Shown here: piece by piece, positions 1 to 8,980 of the stretch
Position numbering within the stretch: the stretch's first letter is position 1
Layout of the letters: each line of letters opens with the position of its first letter
NCBI RefSeq assembly: GCF_900177735.1
Contig: NZ_FXBB01000023.1
Location: forward strand, 1-42,668
DNA from: Dethiosulfovibrio salsuginis
Lineage (GTDB): Bacteria; Synergistota; Synergistia; Synergistales; Dethiosulfovibrionaceae
Length of the DNA: 42,668 bases
Reading direction: 5' to 3'
Position numbers and translations under genes: made by a program
Notes under the pieces: model-generated
What the model was told of the DNA's origin: nothing
The model's database searches: none
Seen by the model: the letters and a program-made list of their open reading frames with translations, nothing else

Positions 1-184
1 TTAATCCCGGTTTCCCGGGGCTGTCCCCCTCTTTGAGACAGGTTCTCACGCATTACTCACCCGTCCGCGACTCAGTATCCTTATCTTCCAGCCGAAACCT
101 TCCGACAAGAACCTTCGTCCCACTTGCATGTGTTAAGCACGCCGCCAGCGTTCGTCCTGAGCCAGGATCAAACTCTCCATAAAA
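1..184 (-). rRNA. rrs: 16S ribosomal RNA, 5' end (partial)
   Basis: The first ~180 bases are the reverse complement of the 5' end of a bacterial 16S rRNA. The universal 27F site is seen as its complement at 157-176 (CTGAGCCAGGATCAAACTCT). The gene runs off the left edge, so only the 5' domain start is present. The mature 5' end is placed about 8 bases beyond the conserved site by analogy with E. coli, so the boundary is approximate. It is transcribed leftward from the promoter at 294-322. Confidence 0.97.
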
Positions 185-293
185 ATTCCTTTTTGCTGGC
201 TGTGTTTCTTACTCCCCGTTTTCAGCTGTCAAGGTTCGGTGCGACCTCCGTTACAGCGGCCTTGCGGCCACCGCTCTCAGCGGCGCAGGAGGA

Positions 294-322
294 ATAATAC
301 CACCCTCAGCGATTTACGTCAA
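294..322 (-). promoter_or_regulatory. rRNA operon promoter (-35/-10)
   Basis: On the minus strand TTGACG (322-317) is followed after exactly 17 bases by TATTAT (299-294). Both are close to the sigma-70 consensus and point into the 16S gene about 110 bases downstream. The remaining 5' leader (about 185-290) contains no gene. No other convincing element was seen between this promoter and the secreted-protein gene starting near 544. Confidence 0.75.
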
Positions 323-543
323 CACCTAATCCCCATTCTTATTTTTTCGACTAATTACGACCAGTCCTAAAGCAAAGGTGCTCTGTTTTAGCCTTGATTT
401 CCCCATCGCTGAGACAGGGAGTTTTGCCACGTTTTATCCATAAAATAGAGCCGACAGGATCTTGAACCTCCACATAGAACATGAGAGAATTCGCCGACAA
501 AACCGATCTTATTATATACCCCAGAGGGGTGTATCACACAGTG

Positions 544-1605
544 ATGAGAAAATCTATAGTTGGAGCCATTTTCACCCTGCTCGCCATTTCGCTTTTCGGT
601 CTCGCCGAGGCGTCGAACGAGATCAAGAGGTTTCCTGTCAAGTCGGGACACATCGAGTACGAATTATCCGGCACCAGCAAAGGCAAAAAGACCGTCTACT
701 TCGACGAGTACGGCGACCTTTACTACGAGCTTCTAGAGCAGAACACGTCGGTAACATGGGGCAAGAACACCATTACGGACGAGAACAGGTCACTCACCAT
801 CAGAAATGGGGAATATACCTACTCCATCGACCTCAAGGAAAACTCCGGGACTAAGATTAAAAACGAGGAGATCGACGGCATGAAGAACGCCCTCACCTCG
901 GGCATGTCTCAGAAGGACATGGAGAAGATGGGAAAAGAGATGTTGGAACAGCTTGGCGGCAGAATCGTCGGAAACGAAAACTTCCTCGGCAGAGAATGTG
1001 AAGTCGTCGAGGTGATGGGAAGCAAGGTGTGGCTCTACAAAAAGACACTGCCCCTCAAATCGGAGATGTCCATGATGGGGGTAGAGAACCTGGAGGTCGC
1101 CACCCTCTTCAAAGAGAACGTGTCGATACCGGCGTCCAAGTTCTCAGTTCCTAAGGGAATAGAGATAAAAGAGATCTCCATAGAGGGAATGGGAGAGCCT
1201 GAGGGAGAGTGGCAGGAAATACAGGAGATGTCCCTCAGCTATGAGAGGTTCGAGGCCGCCATGGAGAAGGTCAGAATAAAGGGATACAACAAAGTCAGAG
1301 GAGAGTCGGAGCCTGGCGAATTCTACGGAGCGGTGTTCATGGATGAGGAGAGCCGTTCGGTCTATATCGAGGTAACACCTCTGTCCAACTTCTCCGGCTA
1401 CGACAGTGGAAACGGCGTTTCCGTGGAGAAGCAGTTCCAGATCAAGGGAGAGGCTGCTGCCTACTGCTCTTACGAAAGCGACGAAGGCAAAAGCAACCTC
1501 CTATTTCTGGAGGTTCCCTCGGAGGATGTCATGATGACCGTGATAAGCAGCACCCCCAGGAGCATGGGCGAGCTGGTCAAGATCGCGGAACAGGTCAAGT
1601 TTTAG
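544..1605 (+). CDS. Secreted protein of unknown function, 353 aa
   Basis: The protein begins with a clear signal peptide: a basic MRK start, a hydrophobic core and a likely cut after GLAEA near residue 23, so it should be exported. I do not recognise the family. The middle (about residues 120-200) has a pattern of short beta strands and a FLGRECEVVEV segment. That resembles LolA/DUF4412-like periplasmic proteins, but this is only a guess from pattern. An in-frame ATG lies further upstream at 481. I prefer 544, or the GTG just before it at 541, because it opens directly onto the signal peptide and an AGAGGGG ribosome-binding sequence lies 11-14 bases upstream. The gene is followed by its own terminator, so it is probably monocistronic. 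Confidence 0.8.
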   Translation: MRKSIVGAIFTLLAISLFGLAEASNEIKRFPVKSGHIEYELSGTSKGKKTVYFDEYGDLYYELLEQNTSVTWGKNTITDENRSLTIRNGEYTYSIDLKENSGTKIKNEEIDGMKNALTSGMSQKDMEKMGKEMLEQLGGRIVGNENFLGRECEVVEVMGSKVWLYKKTLPLKSEMSMMGVENLEVATLFKENVSIPASKFSVPKGIEIKEISIEGMGEPEGEWQEIQEMSLSYERFEAAMEKVRIKGYNKVRGESEPGEFYGAVFMDEESRSVYIEVTPLSNFSGYDSGNGVSVEKQFQIKGEAAAYCSYESDEGKSNLLFLEVPSEDVMMTVISSTPRSMGELVKIAEQVKF

Positions 1606-1611
1606 AAGGGT

Positions 1612-1643
1612 AAAGGGGGCTGCCTAATTTGGTAGCCCCCTTT
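1612..1643 (+). terminator. Terminator after the secreted-protein gene
   Basis: A perfect 10-bp stem, AAAGGGGGCT (1612-1621) with AGCCCCCTTT (1634-1643), has a 12-base loop. It lies six bases after the stop codon. The run of T after the stem is short. Confidence 0.75.
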
Positions 1644-1761
1644 GACATGATCCAAAAAGAGAAAAAAGAGAAAAATATAGACGAAGCCACTTGAGAGCTG
1701 TATAACTGTAAGGTGAGAAAGCTCATGAGACATCCTTAACTATAAGAGGAGGTATCTTTAC

Positions 1762-3489
1762 ATGAAGAAATTTCACCTACTGTGCTGCACAATGGCTCTC
1801 ATGGCGACCCTGGCAGGGACAGCCACAGCAGCGCCGAGGGCGGAGATCACCGACGTCTTTTCCAGACACGGCATGGTCTCATCAGCCCACGAGCTGGCCT
1901 CAAAGGCGGGAGTGGAGATAATGCAAAAAGGCGGCAACGCCGTTGATGCCGCCGTGGCCACGGCCTTGGCCTTAAACGTGGTGGAACCAAACGCATCGGG
2001 CATAGGCGGAGGCGGATTCATGACGGTGAGGTTCGCCGAGACCGGCGAGGTCGTGGTTATAGACTACCGTGAGACCGCCCCTAAAAGCTCCACCAAGGAT
2101 ATGTACGCATCAGAGGAGGCAAAAGAGAAAAAGATCTCCAAGCTAGGCGGGCTGTCGATAGCGGTTCCCGGGCAGACACTGGGGCTATGGACCGCCCTCA
2201 CCAAGTACGGAACCATGACCTGGGCGGAGGTAGCAGCTCCGGCGATTCGTCTGGCGGAGGAGGGCTTTGTCCTAGTTCCCATGCAGAACGACATCATAAA
2301 GGATAACATGGAGAAGCTCACCGACTACAACGACATAGCTAACGTGGCCTTCTTGGACGTGGAGGGCTTCCCCCTACAGGCCGGCGACATCGTGAAGCAG
2401 CCTAAACTGGCCGAGGCCTTTAAGCTCATCGGGGAGAAGGGGCCGAGAAAGGCATTTTACGACGGCCCCATAGGCAAGGCGGTGGTTGAGGCGGTGAACA
2501 AAGCCGGCGGAAACATGGCTCTGGCGGACCTGAAAGAATACGACGTAGCCATCCGCAAGCCCGTTCGCGGAACTTACAGGGGATACGAAATTTTTTCCTG
2601 CCCTCCTGCCTCCAGCGGAGGAACCCACATAGTCGAGCTGCTTAACATCATGGAGAACCTTCCTGTGGGCGGCTGGATCGCAAACGGACCGGAATATCTC
2701 CATTACCTGGGAGAATCCCTCAAGCTCGTCTTCGCGGACCGTCAAAAATACATGGGAGACACCGCATTTTTAAACGTGCCTCTCGCTGGCCTGACCAGCA
2801 AGGCCTACGCAAAAACCCTCTTCGAGAGGATCAAACCATACGAGGTAATGGAAAAGGTGGAGCCAGGCGACCCATGGCCCTACGATAGTGAGGCCAACAA
2901 GACGGCCTACATAGGCGACGCCGTGAGCGAACAGGTCTCGACGACCCACTTCTCCGTCGTAGACCAGAGGGGAAACATCGTCTCATCCACGAACACGGTG
3001 AACTACTTTTTCGGGTCCGGCGTGATGGTCCCTGAGTACGGCTTCGTGCTCAACAACCAGATGGACGACTTTTCCCAGAACCCGGAGAGCGTAAACGCAC
3101 CTGAGCCAGGCAAACGGCCTCTATCCTCAATGAGCCCCACCATCGTCCTCGATCCTCAGGGACAGCCCTTCATGACCGTTGGAGCCGCCGGTGGCTGGCG
3201 CATCATAACCACCGTGGGCCAGCTCATCATGAACGTCATCGACTTTGGCATGACCATGGACCAGGCCATCGAACAGCCCAGAGCCCACGCCCATGCCAAC
3301 GACGGCAAGGCCTCCAGGCTACAGATAGAGAACTTCATCGACCCTGAGACCGTTATCTTCCTGAACATGAGGGGACACGACGTCGAGACGGTCTCCCACA
3401 TCGGAACCGCCCAGGGCATACTCTTCAAAGGCGGCATGATGAACGGCGGCGCCGACAGCAGACGGCTCGGGGTGTCGGTGGGCTTTTAA
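1762..3489 (+). CDS. ggt: Gamma-glutamyltransferase precursor
   Basis: This is an N-terminal nucleophile hydrolase that cleaves the gamma-glutamyl bond of glutathione and related compounds and transfers or hydrolyses the glutamyl group. The 575-aa length matches the family (about 580). An export signal (MKKFHLLCC..., cut after TATAA near residue 24) places it outside the cytoplasmic membrane. The self-processing and catalytic threonine is Thr394 in STTHFSVVD, which opens the small subunit. The downstream PLSSMSP segment and a glycine pair (AAGGW) form the substrate and oxyanion regions. AGAGGAGG lies about 9 bases before the ATG. In an amino-acid fermenter it could supply glutamate and cysteinylglycine from glutathione. 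Confidence 0.96.
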   Translation: MKKFHLLCCTMALMATLAGTATAAPRAEITDVFSRHGMVSSAHELASKAGVEIMQKGGNAVDAAVATALALNVVEPNASGIGGGGFMTVRFAETGEVVVIDYRETAPKSSTKDMYASEEAKEKKISKLGGLSIAVPGQTLGLWTALTKYGTMTWAEVAAPAIRLAEEGFVLVPMQNDIIKDNMEKLTDYNDIANVAFLDVEGFPLQAGDIVKQPKLAEAFKLIGEKGPRKAFYDGPIGKAVVEAVNKAGGNMALADLKEYDVAIRKPVRGTYRGYEIFSCPPASSGGTHIVELLNIMENLPVGGWIANGPEYLHYLGESLKLVFADRQKYMGDTAFLNVPLAGLTSKAYAKTLFERIKPYEVMEKVEPGDPWPYDSEANKTAYIGDAVSEQVSTTHFSVVDQRGNIVSSTNTVNYFFGSGVMVPEYGFVLNNQMDDFSQNPESVNAPEPGKRPLSSMSPTIVLDPQGQPFMTVGAAGGWRIITTVGQLIMNVIDFGMTMDQAIEQPRAHAHANDGKASRLQIENFIDPETVIFLNMRGHDVETVSHIGTAQGILFKGGMMNGGADSRRLGVSVGF

Positions 3490-3506
3490 CCCAACGTACG
3501 GGTAAC

Positions 3507-3550
3507 AGATAAGAAGAGGCCACTCCGTGAGGAGGGGCCTCTTCTTATCT
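3507..3550 (+). terminator. Terminator after ggt
   Basis: A perfect 15-bp stem, AGATAAGAAGAGGCC (3507-3521) and GGCCTCTTCTTATCT (3536-3550), has a 14-base loop. It begins 17 bases after the ggt stop. The 3' arm is T-rich but no long T run follows. Confidence 0.75.
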
Positions 3551-3597
3551 CCCTTTGCCAGCCATACGGTGTTTTAGACCTTATAACATAGACATTG

Positions 3598-3612
3598 TTT
3601 TTAGAGGTATCC
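3598..3612. repeat. Possible solo end of the structured repeat family
   Basis: TTTTTAGAGGTATCC resembles the right-hand terminal repeats of the large structured elements (TTTTTAGAGATTCC at 32990-33003 and TTTCTAGAGATACC at 42453-42466). No element body is attached. It may be a remnant left by deletion or excision, or chance similarity. Confidence 0.35.
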
Positions 3613-3620
3613 TAAAAAGC

Positions 3621-3682
3621 TCTACGGCAAAAGCGAGTCTCCCTCACCTATAACACAGAGGGAGACTCGCTTTTGCCGTAGA
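3621..3682. repeat. Perfect 25-bp inverted repeat before the defence operon
   Basis: Two perfect 25-base arms (3621-3645 and 3658-3682) are separated by a 12-base loop. The left arm begins TCTACGGCAAAAGCGAG. The structure lies between the ggt terminator and the first defence gene, ending 64 bases before that gene's start. As RNA it would be a very stable hairpin. It could block read-through into the defence operon, act as a leader-RNA element, or be a protein-binding palindrome. No long T run follows. Confidence 0.85.
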
Positions 3683-3701
3683 AACACCCTCTATTTTGTA
3701 C

Positions 3702-3738
3702 TATACTAATGTGGTTATAACCGATAATTCGAAAGGAG
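3702..3738 (+). promoter_or_regulatory. Possible -10 element and ribosome-binding site of the defence operon
   Basis: TATACT (3702-3707) is a good -10 candidate just after the inverted repeat, but no convincing -35 lies 16-18 bases upstream. An activator or an alternative promoter elsewhere is possible. AAAGGAG (3732-3738) lies 8 bases before the GTG at 3747, which decides that start. Confidence 0.4.
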
Positions 3739-3746
3739 TGACCTCC

Positions 3747-6700
3747 GTGGATGTTTTCCGCTTTCGAGATAGCCTTATAGACGATTACCGTTCCTTCGTC
3801 GAGGGTTTTATAAACATCAGGGAAAAACGTATTCGGAGCTACGTCGAGAAGGAAATCTCCCAGGGACTTTATTGGCCGGACCCTTTGATCCAGCTGAACC
3901 CCGCCTTCAAATCGGGAAAAAGCGTCGAGGACCTGGTCGAGGAGGGAATCCTGCACAGGGAATGCGGAAACATCTTTCGGAGAAAAAGCCACTCCGACGA
4001 TAGTGGAGAACTCCTACGGCTCTATCAGCACCAGGAGGACGCCATAAGGGCGGCTCTCAAGGGACATAACTACGTCCTGACGACTGGAACAGGGTCGGGA
4101 AAAAGCCTCTCCTACATCATCCCTGTGGTCGATCACGTGCTAAAAAAAGGCTCCGGCAGAGGGGTTCAGGCCATAATAGTCTACCCAATGAACGCCCTCG
4201 CAAACAGCCAGTTCGGGGAGCTGGAGAAATTCCTTAAATACGGCTATCCAGAGGGAAAGTCCCCGGTGACCTTCGAGCGTTACACAGGACAGGAAAACGA
4301 CGACAAGAGAAGGGAGATCATCGACAATCCCCCGGACATAATACTGACCAACTTCATGATGCTTGAGCTCATGCTCACCAGGGTCAAGGAAAGGACCCTC
4401 ATCCAGAGGGCCGAGGGACTCAAGTTTTTGGTCCTGGACGAGCTCCACACCTACAGAGGCAGACAGGGGTCGGACGTGGCCCTGTTGGTCCGTCGGGTCA
4501 GGGAGAGGCTGGGAGGGGAGGACCTCCTGTGCGTTGGAACGTCCGCCACTATGGCAGGAGAGGGCGACTATCACCAGCAGAAAAGGGACGTGGCCCGAGT
4601 ATCGGGAACCCTCTTCGGCTCGCCGGTCCTGCCGGAAAACGTCATAGGGGAGACCCTCATCAGAAAGACGCCCTCCAGATCCAACGAGGACCAAGGGTTT
4701 TGCGAGGAGCTAAAGGCAAGGCTCCTGTCCGGCGATCCTCCCCCGACACAGTACAGCCGGTTCGTCGGCGATCCACTGGCGTCCTGGATAGAGAGCACCT
4801 TCGGGGTAGCCGAGGATGGCGAGGGAGCCAGGCTGATCCGTGCCCGTCCCAAAACCCTGAGAGGAGACCACGGAGCGGCCAAAGACCTGAGCGCCCTGAC
4901 CGACGTCCCGACGGAAACCTGTGCTAAGGTGATAGCTGATTACCTCCTTGGAGGGTATCAGTGCGAGACCGACCCGGATATGGGCAAACCTCCTTTCGCC
5001 TTCCGGCTACATCAGTTCATAAGCAGAGGGGATACGGTTTACTGCTCCCTGGAGGGACACAAAGACCGCTATATGACGCTGAGCGGTCAACAGTTCGTCC
5101 CAGGGCAGAGGGACAAAATACTCCTGCCCATGGTCTTCTGCCGAGAATGCGGCCAGGAATACTACATAGTGCGACGGATCAAGGACAAAGAGACCGGCCT
5201 GTTCCGCTATATCCCCAGAGAGCTTGGGGACCTAGAGGGAAAAGAGGACGAAACGGGATTCCTCTATTTCGGCGAGGAAAGACCCTGGTCCGACGACGAA
5301 GAAGCGCTGAGGGAAAGGCTGCCGGAGGACTGGTTCGAGACCGTGAGGGACCAGGAGAGGATAAAAAAGTCCATGAGGGACAACGTACCGGTTAAGGTAT
5401 CGGTGAGGCCCGACGGAGTCGAAGGCCAAGGGGGCATAGAGGGAGCGTTCATCCCAACGCCTTTCAGGTTCTGCCCTCTTTGCGACGTCTACTACGGTCA
5501 AGCAAGGGGATCGGACTTCACCAGACTGTCCACACTGAGCTCCGAGGGCAGAAGCACCGCCACAACCATACTGGGGCTGTCCGCCATAAGGCAGCTGAAA
5601 AACGACAAGGAGCTTAAAGAGGCCGCCAGAAAACTCCTGAGCTTTACCGACAACCGTCAGGACGCCTCCCTACAGGCCGGTCACTTCAACGACTTTGTCC
5701 TGGTGGGGCTGCTCCGATCCGCCCTTTACAGAGCGGTGGAAAAGGCGGGGAAAGAGGGACTCCAGCACGACGAGCTTCCTGACAGGGTATTCGACGCCCT
5801 TAACCTACCGATGGAGATATACGCAAAAAACCCTGGCACTATGTTTCACGCCCAAAAGCAGACCCACAAAGCGTTGAAAGAGGTCCTGGGATACAGGCTA
5901 TATCACGACCTGAGAAGGGGCTGGCGTATCAACCTGCCCAACCTGGAACAGTGCGGCCTGCTGGATATAAAATATCTATCCCTGGACGAGGTATGCGGCG
6001 AGGAATCGCTGTGGAAAGGCTCTCACGAGATATTAGTCAAAGCCACCTCCGAGACCCGTAAAAAGGTGGTCAAAACCCTCCTGGACTACATGAGGAGAGA
6101 GCTTGCCATAAGGGTTGACTGTCTGGATCAGGAGCACCAGGACAAAATAAGGAGGCTCAGCAGTCAGCACCTTATCGACCCATGGTCCATAGAGGAAAAC
6201 GAAAAGATGACCTATTCAGCGTTGCTCTTTCCCAGATCCAAGGGCAAAGACGACTACTTTGGCAACGTGTTTCTCTCCCCTAAAGGGGGCTACGGAAACT
6301 ACCTCAGGAGATCCTCCACCTTCAGGCTGGACGGCCAAAAGCTCCACCTGGAGGACACCGACTTAATCATAAAAGACATACTGAGTCGCCTGACCTTGGC
6401 GGGGCTGGTGGAGGAGGTCGTTCCCCCTAGATCGGAGGGCGACGTCCCGGGATATCAGCTTCCAGCCTCGTGCCTGCTGTGGGTCGCAGGGGACGGAAAA
6501 AAGCCCTTCCACGACCCTCTTCGGGTCCCAAACGAATCGATAGGTGGCGGAAGGACAAACCCATTCTTCGTCGATTTTTACAAAGACATCGCCCAGGGGC
6601 TGCTGGGCTACGAGGGAAGGGAACACACCGCCCAGGTGGGCAACGATCTCAGAATAGACAGGGAAAACCGTTTCCGAGAGGGAAAGCTCCCGATCCTCTT

Positions 6701-8915
6701 CTGCTCCCCAACCATGGAGCTAGGTGTGGACATAGCGGAACTGAACGTGGTCAACATGCGAAACGTCCCGCCAACTCCGGCCAACTACGCACAAAGAAGC
6801 GGACGGGCTGGCAGAGGCGGACAGCCCGCCTTGGTGTTCTCCTACTGCACTAAAGGAAGCCCTCACGACCAGTTTTTCTTCAAACGCCCCACGGAGATGG
6901 TCTCGGGATCGGTCTCACCTCCTAACATGGACCTCCTCAACGAAGACCTTATCCGTGCCCACGTCTACGCCCTGTGGCTCTCGGAAAGCGGCAAGGACCT
7001 CTTTAGGTCGTTGAAGGACATACTGGACCTCTCCGGCGAGGACCCCTCCCTGGAGCTGGTGGACTCAATCAAAGAGGCCCTGGGCGATAAATCCATCAGG
7101 GCCAGGACCGAAACCAGGGTCAAAAAGGTCCTCTCGTCCCTGGAGGACGACCTAAAGCAGAGCGACTGGTACAACGACGGATGGATCTCCGGGGTCCTAA
7201 ATCGGGTTGACGCCAACATGGAGGAGGCCTGCGGACGATGGAGAAAGCTCTACCGTGCGGCACTGGCTCAGGCAAAAAGGCAGAACAAAATTCGCCTGGA
7301 CGCCACAAGGACCAGAGAGGAAAAGGATCGGGCCAACGGGCTCCGGGCCGAGGCCGAATCCCAGATAAATCTGCTGACCGACGTCGATAACGTCCATCAA
7401 TCGGATTTCTACAGCTATCGCTACTTCGCCAGCGAGGGATTCCTGCCGGGCTACAACTTCCCCAGGCTCCCCATATCCGCCTACATACCGGGCCGCCGCA
7501 AAGGCCAAAGGGACGAATTTCTCTCTCGGCCCAGGTTCCTGGCGGTCTCCGAGTTCGGCCCTCAGTCCATCATATATCACGAAGGATCCCGCTACAGCAT
7601 AGGAAGGGCCATACTCCCAGTGGACGGCGACGTAGGGACCGGCAAGGCGAAAATCTGCGAGGCCTGCGGCTACGTCCACCCGATAGAGGAGGGCAGCGGC
7701 CTGGATCACTGCGAAATCTGCGGAGCCGCCTTGGGAAACCCCTTCGACAACCTCCTCAGGATGCAGAACGTCGTAGCCAGAAGGAGAGAGAAGATCAACG
7801 CCGACGAGGAAGAAAGGCTCCGTCAGGGATACGAGCTGAAAAGCGGAATCCGTTTTGTAGAGCACGGAGGAAGGGCCTCCTACAGGACCGCCACCATAGT
7901 ATCGGATGAAGGGGAACTAGGGACCCTCACCTACGGCCACGGGGCCACTCTGTACCGGATAAACCTGGGATGGGTCAGGAGAAGCGACAAAGATCAAAAG
8001 GGCTTCGTACTCGACCTGGAGAAGGGAACCTGGGAGAAAAACAACGCCATGAAAGATGAGAACGAAGGGGACGACCCCATGTCCTCCAAAGTCGCCAGGG
8101 TAATACCCTACGTGGAGGACCAGAGGAATTGCCTGCTGTTCAGGCCAACGGAGACCATGGACCAGGATCGGATGGCGTCCCTTCAGTCAGCCCTGAAAAA
8201 CGCCATCCAGGTTCGATATCAGCTGGAGGACAGCGAGCTTGCGGCGGAGCCTCTGCCTAACTCGGGAGACAGAAAGCAGATACTCTTCTACGAGTCCGGC
8301 GAGGGAGGGGCAGGGGTCCTGAGAAAGCTGGTGGACGACCCCAAGGCCCTCAAAGCTGTGGCGAAAGAGGCCCTTTCCCTGTGTCACTTCAACCCGATCA
8401 CAGGAGAGGACCTGAAAAAAGCTCCCCACGGGACGGAAAACTGTGAGGCCGCCTGTTACGACTGCCTCATGAGCTACTACAACCAGAGGGATCACCTGCT
8501 GCTCGACCGCAAGAAAATCCAGGAATACCTGATGGCCCTGGCATCGGCGGAGATAAGGACATCGTCGGTGGAGGCCACCAGAGACGCCCACCTCGGTAGC
8601 CTGCTTAAAGGATGCGAGTCGGACCTGGAGAGAAAATGGCTGAACCTGATGGAAGAGCACAACCTGAGGCTGCCGAGCCACGGACAGCATTTCATACCGT
8701 CCTGTGGAACCAGGTCGGACTTCTACTACGACGACCGCCACGTGGTCATATACATCGACGGCCCTCACCACGACTTTAAGGACCGAAGGGCGAGGGACCA
8801 GGAACAGGAGGAAAGGCTGGAGGACCAGGGCTTCACCGTCCTGAGGTTCGGCCACCAGGACGACTGGCTGAAAAAAATCGCAGAAAACCCCCATCTCTTC
8901 GGATGGAAAGGCTAA
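3747..8915 (+). CDS. DEAD-type helicase with DUF1998 region and C-terminal nuclease domain
   Basis: A 1722-aa superfamily 2 helicase. Walker A TGTGSGKS is at 113-120, the DEAD-box variant DELH at 231-234, SAT at 266-268 and the motif VI arginines QRSGRAGR at 1016-1023. Two split zinc pairs (CREC 465-468, CPLC 576-579) interrupt the core. Two further CxxC pairs (from 1304 and near 1323) and the DUF1998 signature CEAACYDC (1566-1573) followed by YYNQRDH come after it. The last ~100 residues look like a Vsr/DUF559-type PD-(D/E)XK nuclease (SDFYY with Asp1658; IDGPHHD with Asp1671). DISARM splits these parts between DrmA and DrmB; DruE of Druantia joins helicase and DUF1998. The role as a phage-DNA translocase/nuclease is inferred. 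The GTG start at 3747 is chosen for its Shine-Dalgarno; the ATG at 3696 has none. Confidence 0.85.
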   Translation: MDVFRFRDSLIDDYRSFVEGFINIREKRIRSYVEKEISQGLYWPDPLIQLNPAFKSGKSVEDLVEEGILHRECGNIFRRKSHSDDSGELLRLYQHQEDAIRAALKGHNYVLTTGTGSGKSLSYIIPVVDHVLKKGSGRGVQAIIVYPMNALANSQFGELEKFLKYGYPEGKSPVTFERYTGQENDDKRREIIDNPPDIILTNFMMLELMLTRVKERTLIQRAEGLKFLVLDELHTYRGRQGSDVALLVRRVRERLGGEDLLCVGTSATMAGEGDYHQQKRDVARVSGTLFGSPVLPENVIGETLIRKTPSRSNEDQGFCEELKARLLSGDPPPTQYSRFVGDPLASWIESTFGVAEDGEGARLIRARPKTLRGDHGAAKDLSALTDVPTETCAKVIADYLLGGYQCETDPDMGKPPFAFRLHQFISRGDTVYCSLEGHKDRYMTLSGQQFVPGQRDKILLPMVFCRECGQEYYIVRRIKDKETGLFRYIPRELGDLEGKEDETGFLYFGEERPWSDDEEALRERLPEDWFETVRDQERIKKSMRDNVPVKVSVRPDGVEGQGGIEGAFIPTPFRFCPLCDVYYGQARGSDFTRLSTLSSEGRSTATTILGLSAIRQLKNDKELKEAARKLLSFTDNRQDASLQAGHFNDFVLVGLLRSALYRAVEKAGKEGLQHDELPDRVFDALNLPMEIYAKNPGTMFHAQKQTHKALKEVLGYRLYHDLRRGWRINLPNLEQCGLLDIKYLSLDEVCGEESLWKGSHEILVKATSETRKKVVKTLLDYMRRELAIRVDCLDQEHQDKIRRLSSQHLIDPWSIEENEKMTYSALLFPRSKGKDDYFGNVFLSPKGGYGNYLRRSSTFRLDGQKLHLEDTDLIIKDILSRLTLAGLVEEVVPPRSEGDVPGYQLPASCLLWVAGDGKKPFHDPLRVPNESIGGGRTNPFFVDFYKDIAQGLLGYEGREHTAQVGNDLRIDRENRFREGKLPILFCSPTMELGVDIAELNVVNMRNVPPTPANYAQRSGRAGRGGQPALVFSYCTKGSPHDQFFFKRPTEMVSGSVSPPNMDLLNEDLIRAHVYALWLSESGKDLFRSLKDILDLSGEDPSLELVDSIKEALGDKSIRARTETRVKKVLSSLEDDLKQSDWYNDGWISGVLNRVDANMEEACGRWRKLYRAALAQAKRQNKIRLDATRTREEKDRANGLRAEAESQINLLTDVDNVHQSDFYSYRYFASEGFLPGYNFPRLPISAYIPGRRKGQRDEFLSRPRFLAVSEFGPQSIIYHEGSRYSIGRAILPVDGDVGTGKAKICEACGYVHPIEEGSGLDHCEICGAALGNPFDNLLRMQNVVARRREKINADEEERLRQGYELKSGIRFVEHGGRASYRTATIVSDEGELGTLTYGHGATLYRINLGWVRRSDKDQKGFVLDLEKGTWEKNNAMKDENEGDDPMSSKVARVIPYVEDQRNCLLFRPTETMDQDRMASLQSALKNAIQVRYQLEDSELAAEPLPNSGDRKQILFYESGEGGAGVLRKLVDDPKALKAVAKEALSLCHFNPITGEDLKKAPHGTENCEAACYDCLMSYYNQRDHLLLDRKKIQEYLMALASAEIRTSSVEATRDAHLGSLLKGCESDLERKWLNLMEEHNLRLPSHGQHFIPSCGTRSDFYYDDRHVVIYIDGPHHDFKDRRARDQEQEERLEDQGFTVLRFGHQDDWLKKIAENPHLFGWKG

Positions 8916-8944
8916 AACACGGCCAAGAAAGGCGGAATGGGACG

Positions 8945-8980
8945 ATGAAAGACAAAAAAATCGCTGCCCGCGGGATATGA
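8945..8980 (+). CDS. Possible 11-codon leader peptide coupled to the SNF2 helicase gene
   Basis: ATG at 8945 opens a reading frame of 11 codons (MKDKKIAARGI) whose TGA overlaps the helicase ATG at 8977 as ATGA. An AAAGGCGG sequence lies about 10 bases before the leader ATG, whereas the helicase start itself has no good Shine-Dalgarno. Translational coupling through this mini-frame would explain how the helicase is started. It is very short and could be chance. Confidence 0.35.
   Translation: MKDKKIAARGI

Noticed and set aside
1642-1680. A sigma-70 promoter for ggt at TTGACA (1642-1647)
   Set aside because: The -35 match is perfect, but it overlaps the terminator end and no -10 lies at 16-18 bases; the nearest TATA-like sequence is about 26 bases away.
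3696-3746. Start of the first defence gene at ATG 3696
   Set aside because: No Shine-Dalgarno precedes it and it overlaps the likely -10 region, whereas GTG at 3747 has AAAGGAG 8 bases upstream.
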